Shown in pieces: positions 56,085 to 64,000 of a stretch of DNA of 64,000 nt. Origin of the DNA: Strigamia acuminata (lineage: Eukaryota > Arthropoda > Chilopoda > Geophilomorpha > Linotaeniidae); contig OX442314.1 in NCBI GenBank assembly GCA_949358305.1, positions 10,595,060 to 10,659,059 on the forward strand. Reading direction: 5' to 3'. The stretch's first letter is position 1; each line of letters begins with the position of its first letter. The translations under genes and the position numbers were made by a program. The notes below the pieces were generated by a model. That model ran no database searches. It saw nothing but the letters and a program-made list of their open reading frames with translations, and had not been told where the DNA came from.

Positions 56085-56280
56085 TCTGAATACGTGTTTG
56101 TTCAGACAGTTGAGTTTATTGGTTGCTTTGTCAGGAAAGCAAGCAGTTTTTGAATTTTCTTATTGGTTGCATTGTCTGGAAAGCACTCAACATGTATTTT
56201 GGTCTATTTTTTAGGATCACTACACTAGTGAAAAGGCTGGGCCAATAGGAAATAGCGCACTCTTATACTCGGCCAGAATA
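56085..56280. mobile_element. foldback MITE, A/B family, copy B6 (half)
   Basis: It repeats the right half of B5 (ATTGGTTGCATTGTCTGGAA, GATCACTACACTAGTGAAAA, GGGCCAATAGGAAATAG) directly after it and in the same orientation. There is no left arm. Confidence 0.7.
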
Positions 56281-56353
56281 CAGTAGTGGTTATAAACACT
56301 CCCGGTAAAAGCCACAATATTAAAACATTATCGCTTTATTTCCTTCGTACAAA

Positions 56354-56814
56354 CCAATAGGTGCATTCAATTCTAAAATAGCTTTCAAAAACCGTTTTTT
56401 ATCGTTTTCCGAAAACGATGAAAACGGTTTTCAACATTGAGCACATATCCGGCCAAAATCAGTAGCTTTCGATCGCGCAAATGCGGCCGAAAATTTGGCC
56501 ACATTCGACGCGCAAATGCAGCCGAAAATTGGCCGCATTCGATCGTTCTTAAAGGCATAATAATTATACTAATAAATTCAATAAACCTAAATTTTTGTGC
56601 GTGCTTCCACCGCCGATCTATTCGATTACAAAATGGCGCCCCGGAAAAACGATTTGAAAACCACGAAAACCACAATTTTCTGGTTTTCATGAAAACGGTT
56701 TTCAGGAAAACCGATTTCCGAAATGTGACGTCAAATGCGTCTACATCCGGTGTGGGAAAACGGCGAAAACGAAGAAAACGGGGAAAACCATTTAGAATTG
56801 AACGCACCTATTGG
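56354..56814. mobile_element. K-family foldback MITE, full length
   Basis: The ends CCAATAGGTGCATTCAATTC and GAATTGAACGCACCTATTGG are inverses with one mismatch. The arms are filled with AAAACGGTTTTC and GCGGCCGAAAATT motifs. A TGACGTCA lies at 56726-56733. Frames of 140 and 212 codons cross the element on both strands; they depend on the GAAAAC repeats and continue into unrelated flanks, so I reject them as genes. The TAGGTGCATTCAA end links it to the D family. Confidence 0.85.
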
Positions 56815-57627
56815 CTCGACACTTCCAAACAACCTTTTCGCAATTGGGTTAGCCCTTACTGTATTTATTCACCAATCCATACATTCCACCACCCCACCAA
56901 GTCAAAACCCTCAAAACCCCGCATTGTGATGGTTTCTCCAACACACGTTACAAATTTAAAACGCCGATGCATGAAAAATAAATTCCAAACAAAGAAATAC
57001 AGACAAGCAAAATCCAGGCTGCCCTCGTGCAAGCGCGTTATGACATCCGGGTCGATTGCTCTCACAAGCACGTAGATGTATGCAAATCATAGACCCGAGT
57101 GCCAGAAAGGCAAGAAGGAAATCTCCTTCTCAGAAACCGGTTTCGAAAATCCCCTTCGCTTATCCTCCAGCAACATCCACATCAATCGCTGTCTCATTTC
57201 CGGTTGCACAAAGCACAATCTTGGCCTTTTTTTCCAAGCATTAGCAAAATGAAATAAGCATAGGAATAAAATTGGAGAGCAACATTCTTGTAGGGGCCAA
57301 GGGCAGTGTCTGGCGTGACGCCAATTGGCCAAACATCTCTTTCTCTCGTCTTCCTTCAGAATCGTTCCTTCCTCTGGCATTTTTCCCCAATCCCGGAAGT
57401 GATACCACTGACTGCACCAGAAACAGACACCGAGGAAGTGAAGTGAAATGACCCAATTTAACTCCTTTTATCTCATCAGCTTCAATTAAAGCAACAGCAG
57501 AATTCGTTTAAACTCTCAACAAACAAAACTAATTCTTTATCGAGCAAAAAATTGCAGATTTAGTAAACAAATTTCGCTGATTCGCTGCAATTTTGCTCGT
57601 AGAGATTACAAGATCTTTACCGTTCCA
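56815..57627. other. single-copy GC-richer stretch
   Basis: Frames on both strands overlap at 56860-57456; none is recognised. Balanced composition around 57100-57430 might reflect an old exon or regulatory DNA. Confidence 0.3.
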
Positions 57628-57628
57628 G

Positions 57629-57719
57629 TAGGTGCATTCAAAAACTCTAAAACGTATGCAAAACTCGTTTCGTGTTTGAACGTGACATCATTCCCACTGA
57701 ATAACATTGAATGTACCTA
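57629..57719. mobile_element. D-family MITE, 91 bp
   Basis: TAGGTGCATTCAAAAACTCT at the left and TTGAATGTACCTA at the right are terminal inverses. The interior AAAACTCGTTTCGTGTTTGA is shared with the copies near 41.8 kb; the CRE-like site is TGACATCA. Confidence 0.82.
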
Positions 57720-58095
57720 GTGTGTTTTGACGTTGGGACTCTGTCAAGGGTGGACCCAGAAAACATGAGCTGGTGGCCATTTTGGTCCGGGTTTTCAAAT
57801 AATAAATTAAATATTTTGATCAAAATTTCTTTTTCTGTTGAGATTATGCTTGGATGGGATTATTTGCATCAAGATGTGGTTGGAGATAAACAGAAAGTAA
57901 GATTTATTCTCTTATTAGTTACATATATATTCAAATACACTTGTACGCCACCCGACGGTGACGCACCAAACAATATCACCAACAGTTTTTCTATGAACAG
58001 AATGGGCATTAAAAGCAGCCAAAAACCTGTTTATTTACTTTATTTTAGCATTATTAGGCCTAATATTAGGCTTAACACCGAGCGCAAACCATAGG
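57720..58095. other. stretch with an unassigned 127-codon frame
   Basis: A plus frame runs 57711-58094 from an ATG inside the end of the D-family element. The start inside a MITE and the lack of a domain argue against a gene, although part of it (around 57840-57900) has mixed composition. Confidence 0.25.
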
Positions 58096-58165
58096 ACAAT
58101 TGTTCTCAAACTTTTTTACCTGCTGAGCCTTTTACATGCATAAAACCTTTAAGTGGGGCTCCAGT
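58096..58165 (+). mobile_element. hAT-like left terminus
   Basis: TTGTTCTCAAACTTTTTTAC followed by CTGAGCCTTTTACATGCATA resembles the minus-strand terminus at 13745-13857. Single end only. Confidence 0.5.
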
Positions 58166-58240
58166 AGTCGATAACCTGAACGTGTAGCCCCTATCGAAGT
58201 TAATTACAATAACAACGACAACCCTCCCATTTCGTTTAAC

Positions 58241-58871
58241 ACTAGAACGGCCAGACCGGTCATTTTGACCGGAACAGCTGTTTAAACAGCTGCAGCAATA
58301 AACCCAATGGGTTTACGGTGCTGCTAATTTGTGACTTTAGCTGATTTATGATGCTTTATGTCATAAATCATCCAAAGTTGAATTTTTCTTAAGAAATAAT
58401 AAAAAAAAAGTGAATTGACCTAGAACGGCCGAAACCGGTTAAAATGACCGGTTGAAATCACCTGAACAATACGTGCACCAAACTGCACTAAACGTGCACC
58501 AAACGTGCACCAAACGTGCACAATATGTGCATACAACGTTTTGGCATCAAACTGATTCAGTAACACGCGAAACTTGCGAAGAAAATACCAAAACAAAAAT
58601 TGATGGCTTTTATAAAATCTGATAAAATTAAAAACGGAAATTTAATTTTATCAGGTTTTATAATAACCATCAATTTTTGTTTTGGTATTTTCTTCGCGTA
58701 TTTTGCGTGTTATTGAATCAATTTGATGCCAAAACGTTGTTTACACGTATTGTGCACGTATTGTAAAAGTATTTTGCACATTTGGTGCACGTACTGTTCA
58801 CGTTATTGCAACCGGTCATTTTAACCGGTTTCGGCCGTTCTAGGTAGGCCGAAATTCCGGCCGTTCTAGTG
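58241..58871. mobile_element. piggyBac-type non-autonomous element with nested hairpin
   Basis: TTAA is present immediately outside both ends (58237-58240 and 58872-58875), and the ends CACTAGAACGGCC / GGCCGTTCTAGTG are perfect 13-bp inverses. This combination identifies piggyBac-type insertion. Inside, 58421-58848 is a second structure starting CTAGAACGGCCGAAACCGGT with arms of about 210 bp, each containing several CGTGCAC words and AATACCAAAACAAAAATTGA. No transposase is present. GACCGGTCATTTTGACCGG and CAGCTGTTTAAACAGCTG are further palindromes. Confidence 0.92.
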
Positions 58872-58875
58872 TTAA

Positions 58876-60014
58876 CAAATTTTCCAAAAGGCAGCCATGT
58901 TTCCATGCTTTACACAACACGAAAATCTCGTTTCAATTATCTCCAAAATAGAAACACAACCGGCTAATGCCGATCCAAACTCCCCAACTACATCCACACA
59001 ATCATAAAACCCTTCCAAACAGCAGAATAAACAGATACCTATTCCCTCAAATAAGGCCTACAGATTGTACGCCTGCAATTGCACAGCGCACGTTAAGGAA
59101 CCAAAATTCCCAGGAAAGCAATGACACTCCTCTCCTTCCATCCACCTGCATTTATCCATGGAAAAAGCAGGCAGATATTAAACTACAATCCAACCTGCTC
59201 CCATCCTTTAAACACTTAAAAATCAGCACTTCAAGGCACAGTAAAAAGGCTTCTGCTTCCACCTGAAATCCAATTCCTCAAAACAATAAAAGCAAACTTT
59301 TTAAAGAGATGTTGAATTCTCGCTACAGCAACAAACGAATGGCTGCCATGTCCAAGCCTTGGAGGGTTTTACAACTGCAAAACACACCTTTAATCAGCTA
59401 AAAACTTAATTAAGTATCTATTAATTAAATCTAATTAATACGTCCTTTACTTCATCTCCCCTTTAACCTTCAATTACATACAAGTTACCTTCAAGTAATT
59501 GATGAAACTACCAAAGGGAATCCTACAAAGCTCAGCAACACACTATCCTTTTCATACACACTAACTCAATTAATTAATGTACAAACAAGCTGCCCCCAAT
59601 ATTGGCTTCTGAGCAATATTTTGGGTCAAACCCGAAGGAAATAACTGCAAATAAAAATTTTAACACGCGATAATTACTAAGGACGCTCAAAATCCAGCTG
59701 CCCATGATTCTGTGAATTTTGACAAAGATTTGGATGGGATTTGCAAAAGTTAGTCATAATTTAGATTCATTTTAAAGCCTGGGCTTCTATTTGGTGGTAA
59801 ATCAAGAGGGTAGCCAATCATAAAAACTACATACGAGATTTTGAAATCATCTTAAATCTTAAAAATTTCAAAAATTCAGGTGGATTCTCAGGATTTTAGA
59901 CGGATTTCAATCGATTTCATTAAAGATTTTACACAGTATTTTTCAAAAAATACCGCATCTCCTGGTAGTGGTACTGTACATCTTTTTTTTGGTATCATAC
60001 CACTTTACTTTAGG
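58876..60014. other. single-copy stretch with homeodomain-like motifs
   Basis: No gene is recognised. 59395-59445 has AACTTAATTAAGTATC and TATTAATTAAATCTAATTAA in a repeat-free block. 59830-59930 is rich in AAATCTT words like the satellite edges. Confidence 0.35.
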
Positions 60015-60030
60015 TAAAATCTCACAAAGT

Positions 60031-60170
60031 GTAGCAAAATCTAATAAAATGTAGCAAAATCTCGCAAAATGTAGCAAAATCTCGCAAAATGTAGCAAAAT
60101 CTCACAAAATGTAGCAAAATCTCACAAAATGTAGCAAAATCTCACAAATTGTAGCAAAATCTCACAAAAT
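60031..60170 (+). repeat. 20-bp minisatellite, seven units in exact register
   Basis: Seven units of GTAGCAAAATCTCACAAAAT follow without indels. Substitutions (CTCGC, CTAAT) are few. Partial units lie on both sides. Confidence 0.95.
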
Positions 60171-60344
60171 CATGCAAAATCTTGTGCGATCTCGTACTGG
60201 TACAAAAGTACCGCTGAAAAAATTCAAAAAGTACCACAAAATCTAAAATTCAGGAATGACTAGTGCAATCAAACTTGGCGAATTGGGACAAAAATTGATT
60301 AACATCGTAAATATCTTGAGAACATAAGCTCGGGTCGTCAAAAA

Positions 60345-60500
60345 CTAAACACCAAACGAAAGAGCGGAAAAACCTGCACCAGCAACGTTAATTAAACAAC
60401 ACTGCCCACAACTAATGATTAATCTATATTTAATTGAATAGTGTATACGTTTTTTTGAGACACCCTATATTGTCAGGCCAGTTTTATTTGGGCCACCCGA
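60345..60500 (+). repeat. dispersed repeat M, copy 2
   Basis: It matches 47445-47613, with GAGACACCCTATATTGTC and GGGCCACCCGATA at its right end. Confidence 0.75.
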
Positions 60501-60694
60501 TACATCACTCATCGGTTCTCGACCAATCGACACCCTCAAACATACTCGCGTTATCATCTTAATATAAAAAAAAATTTTGCTCTCGTGTAATTACTTGCGA
60601 CAATATCCCTTCTCCTTCAACAACCACCTGGAAGCCTGGTTTAAGCCGGATACAACCTATCACCTCACTAGACCAAAAAAATATCCACTCGCCG
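60501..60694. other. spacer within a repeat-rich zone
   Basis: CGGTTCTCGACCAATCG near the start resembles the repeat L block; otherwise nothing. The 133-codon minus frame (60559-60960) spans this spacer, repeat L and repeat H and is rejected as a gene. Confidence 0.4.
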
Positions 60695-60790
60695 CTTCTC
60701 GGCCAACGGTAAGCACCGAAACAGCCAATCGCTTGACTCAAGAAGCAAATTATCCTGATAATTTTTCCGGGTCTCGAACCAACTCGTGAT
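60695..60790 (+). repeat. dispersed repeat L, copy 2
   Basis: It aligns with 22440-22556. The right edge reads GGTTCGAGACCCGG on the minus strand, which fits a pol III B box (GGTTCGANNCC), but an A box at the expected distance is not convincing. Confidence 0.65.
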
Positions 60791-60897
60791 AACATCTTAT
60801 TAAATACCTCCCACGCCAAAGAAAAAAACATCATCGATAATTTTTCTCTATCTTGAATTAGACTCGGATCACTGGCATAGCCGGGAATGCTTTTTTG

Positions 60898-60985
60898 TAG
60901 ACTTTGACCGATATCGATATTTTGCAGTATCGCCGATACCGATAATCGGCAACCGAACATCGGCCGAAGCCGATACCTGCGCCAA
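60898..60985 (+). mobile_element. repeat H, copy 2
   Basis: GTAGACTTTGACCGATATCG and CCGATACCGATAATCGGC match 21366-21432 and continue into ATCGGCCGAAGCCGATACC, so this copy shows more of the palindrome-rich region. Confidence 0.7.
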
Positions 60986-61841
60986 TATTAAAATTAAAAT
61001 GTGAGACATAAAATGTGAGACATAAATGAATCTGGTACACTTTAGCGACCACGTTTTAGCGACGTCGTCTTAGCGAATGGCCCAAAGAAGGTGGAGAGAG
61101 GGAGGTACCCTCCTCCCCATCCTGGAGAATGTTGCAAATTTAACACAAAAAATTGCCATTTTTAATCTGATTTTTTTATTAGAGGTTTAACGCAACAGAT
61201 TATAATTATATATATATTATAATCCAATTAAAAAAAAAAAGATTATCACACAAGGCATGAGATCGTTGTCTGATCAATTTGTCACCTAAAGTCGATAATT
61301 TGGATTTTTACAAAAAAGATAGGCCAGAGTTTTTTAGGCTAAAAAGTGATTGGAAAACTATTTCTTGCCCATATCTCTGCGTAGATGCCAGATATGCAAA
61401 TTCAGGCCGTGAGAATCGATTTGTTAGCTCATTTCCCATCGTTCGAGCAGCTTTTCGGCACTTTTTAATTTTTGGCCAATTCTTACTATTTATCCATAGG
61501 CGACAAAATATACCAAAATATGATTTTGGAAAACTGAAAGCAACGAACTGATCAGCAATAAAATGACCCAAATTCGTGAGATCTTAGATTATTTTCGAAT
61601 TTAACCGTTGGAAGCATAAAGGTAAAATGTTCACGTTTTGGTATAAGGCGTATGGTTAAAACATATTTGCTCTCCGTAAAACCAAATTATACACAAAAAG
61701 TTTTCCAATCCATTAAGGACAATCTCATAATTAAACAAACAAACAAGCACTATTCATTAGATGTCAAATAATACGCAAATGGACAAAGTGCTCTTTTTGT
61801 TTCATTTGGTTAAGCGCAAAACAAGCATGTTTTAACCAGGA
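60986..61841. other. single-copy stretch
   Basis: No gene is recognised. ATTATAATTATATATATATT near 61199 forms an AT palindrome. Frames on both strands at 61279-61571 overlap and are unassigned. Confidence 0.4.
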
Positions 61842-61937
61842 AATCCAGATCGAAAGGAATCCAGATCGAAAGGAATCCAGATCGAAAGGAATCCAGATCG
61901 AAAGAGATCCAGATCGAAAGAAATCCGGTCTGAAATA
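61842..61937 (+). repeat. 16-bp minisatellite, six units
   Basis: Units of AATCCAGATCGAAAGG repeat in exact register, the last two diverged. The array lies directly before the MITE at 61951. Confidence 0.95.
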
Positions 61938-61950
61938 ATCCAGTCGAAAA

Positions 61951-62208
61951 TACCGTATTTTATCGATTAACAGCAGTGGCTCGTATTCAAAACTGCCATT
62001 TTTGCCAGCAATTACAATTTCGGTTTTTCGTTCGTAACATTTGTTTAATATTAACAAACAAAGTATGAACGTCACGAACGAAGCGTTCGTACATCGTTCG
62101 TGAGGTTAAATACGGAAACAATACCGTAATTTTGCAAAAATGCAGTATTCTTGGTGTCTCAGCCGCGGCTACAATTCAAGGGCGACTCTTAATCGGTAAA
62201 AAACGGTA
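61951..62208. mobile_element. MITE with TACCGTATTTTA ends, copy 2
   Basis: TACCGTATTTTATCGATTAA at the left and TTAATCGGTAAAAAACGGTA at the right are terminal inverses. ACGAACGAAGCGTTCGT in the core is a strong palindrome, and AGCCGCGGCTACAATTC lies in the right arm as in 3837-4099. A GAAACAATACCGTAATTTTGC word suggests a second, nested terminus at about 62118. Confidence 0.8.
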
Positions 62209-64000
62209 CTCCTGGTTGCAAGGTGTCTAGTAAATAAAATTCCACTATGTCGTCTAGAGAGGATCATTTTAACCTTTGCACATGCGCAGTTTGAATGAGT
62301 TATTATATGAAAATAATTTTATCTAGAAAAAAAATAAATAAATAAATTATAATCTCTTGCGTGTAACCACCTAATGTTTTTTTAAAAAAAAAAAAAAAAA
62401 ACAATTAAAACCTTTTCTGTGGTGTCTTTCGAGGTTGGTTCATACAAACCTAAGTCCCCAAATCCAAGCCGTAACGATTTTTTTTTCTATTTTTTTTTTA
62501 AAAAAAAAACCATGTTGCAGTTCCCCTTTAAAAATTAAAGTGAAACAAAACATGTTCATCTGGAGCTGCACACCGTTTTTAATTTCGTCAGGTTGAAATG
62601 CAGGACAAGCGAGCGACATTCGCACGTTTCTCGCTCGCCTCATTTCCCGTCACTGCATCGAGATTAAAACGGCGAATTTATTGAAAAGTGAGCAGACACA
62701 CTTGATGCTCATATTTACACTCGCACCAGTCCATGTCACACAGTTATTCGTTTCTTCTTCTCGGAAAATCATTTTCCATGTCACTCTAAAATCATAAAAA
62801 GAATAAAAATAAAGTTGAATATAAAGAAAACATTTTCCACGCTTTTTCCTACAGATAACGAATGAATTATCTCGCAGATAAAACTTAATGATGTGCTTTT
62901 AAAACCTACAAAGCAGCAGTTTTACTCTTTTTCTTTTTTTCTTCATATTTTCTTACCTGTTTAAAATTTCAAGCTAAAAAATTGCAAAAAAAAATGAGAA
63001 AATTATAAATGTACATTTTTTTAAAAAATATATGATGTTTTCCACAGGATTTAAAGACATTTTGAATAATTGTGAATTTAAATTTAATCATTTTTTTTTT
63101 TTTTTTTTAAATTCAAAAAAATTTGAATAACATTGGAAATTAAATAGGATTTTGTGGCTCAGAAAAATAAAAAAAATATTCAACAGATTTTGAGGTTTAT
63201 GTAATAGAAATGTAAAAAAAAAATACACTCCACAATTTGTTTCTAAAATATTTAAGCCATGTTATAAATTATTTTCATTCAACAATCTATAAAAACAAGA
63301 TGAAATTTTCTTAGGTCCACCTGCTATCAAATTCAAATTTAATTACTAAAAACGAGTATTTCATCTGCAATACATCAAAAAGAGAACCAAACCATTAACC
63401 TAAACGACTTATCTTGCATTTTCTAACAGAAAAATTCATTTTCCTTTCTCTTTTTCTTAAGTGGAGAACATTTTACACAAATAACAGCGCTCAAACGAAA
63501 ACTGGCAATTACTTATAGTGTTTTTTATATGTAAATTTCAAGCCTAGATTCAGATTGTTATAAAAATTTAACCGTTCTGCCTGTTTATGATGAAATAAGC
63601 ACAAAACTTGACTTAGAGCGAGACACTAGGCATCCATTTTGACTGAGCCAGTGATTATAACCGTTAAAACTTTGGGGGCTGTAAAATCGAGTTTTACATA
63701 ATTTTACCATCGTATTTTAAATTACACTTCTAAATGTGTAATTACTAGCGAGTAAATGCATTTCGTAGCCACTAAATCATTTTTAAAACGCAGCCACTGT
63801 GTTTTACATGCCAGAAACCACTAAAATTCGGCCACGCCAAATTGAACACATGAAAAATCGCATCTGCCATCGCTAACACAAGGATTTTTCAATGATGTCA
63901 TACAAAACCCCGCAAAAAACGTCACCAATTGTCTAAATTTTCATTAAAAACCGATTGTTCCGTACATCACACGCCGACCGGTCATTACAAAAAATACACC
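62209..64000. other. single-copy AT-rich end of window
   Basis: No gene or dispersed repeat is recognised. It contains an A18 run at 62384-62401, a T18 run at 63091-63108 and other A/T tracts. 62540-62700 is slightly GC-richer. Confidence 0.4.

Noticed and set aside
56385-57075. Frames of 140 and 212 codons on opposite strands
   Set aside because: Both run through the K foldback element and depend on its GAAAAC repeats; no domain, and both strands are open.
57711-58094. 127-codon plus frame
   Set aside because: Its ATG lies inside the D-family element and no family is recognised.
60690-60720. U2 snRNA-like start (GCTTCTCGGCC)
   Set aside because: Only about 11 bases agree, the following branch-recognition region does not match, and the copy at 22.45 kb has lost the motif.
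60559-60960. 133-codon minus-strand frame
   Set aside because: It spans repeat L, a spacer and repeat H, which occur apart elsewhere; no domain.
1-64000. CRISPR array
   Set aside because: Short-period arrays have no distinct spacers between conserved repeats, and the DNA is of eukaryotic type.

Overview
The window looks like intergenic or intronic DNA of an animal nuclear genome, probably a marine invertebrate. It is AT-rich and keeps CpG. It has many homopolymer runs, short tandem arrays and decayed transposable elements, and I see no operons, bacterial genes or long ORFs. I cannot place the species; a tunicate or another marine invertebrate would fit. No complete protein-coding gene is recognisable. 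The longest ATG-started frames lie inside inverted-repeat elements or tandem arrays and are not genes.

Most of what can be annotated is repeats. (1) A foldback element family (called A/B here) has TA-TACTC termini and about ten copies (near 9.2, 32.0, 34.4, 36.2, 37.2, 40.4, 43.0, 52.4, 55.7 and 56.1 kb). The terminal ~50 bp of the two arms match within a copy but differ between copies. (2) A second family (D/K) has TAGSTGCATTCAA ends, and several copies carry TGACGTCA palindromes (2.3, 22.6, 41.8, 42.0, 47.7, 56.4 and 57.6 kb). (3) A piggyBac-type element at 58.24-58.87 kb has TTAA target sites and a nested long hairpin. (4) Other elements and ends are hAT-like, Tc1-like, pogo-like and TACCGTATT-ended. 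(5) A 5S rRNA-derived SINE occurs twice, near full length at 50.6 kb and split by later insertions at 21.3-22.1 kb. Two tRNA-derived heads lie at 41.4 and 48.3 kb. (6) A frameshifted Ty3/gypsy pol fragment lies at 17.8-18.05 kb on the minus strand.

Tandem arrays form a second theme: at least eight have units of 16-21 bp, mostly two helical turns. The largest (27.40-27.98 kb) has exactly nine 18-bp units followed by exactly twenty-two 19-bp units.

Between the repeats are single-copy blocks (about 18.2-20.9, 29.7-30.5, 46.4-46.7, 51.3-51.7 and 59.3-59.6 kb) with balanced composition and homeodomain-like TAATTA motifs; these are the best places to look for enhancers. Weak coding candidates are a minus-strand exon with a good splice donor at 28.28 kb, an open frame at 25.50-25.71 kb, and an ORF cluster at 14.7-15.8 kb.
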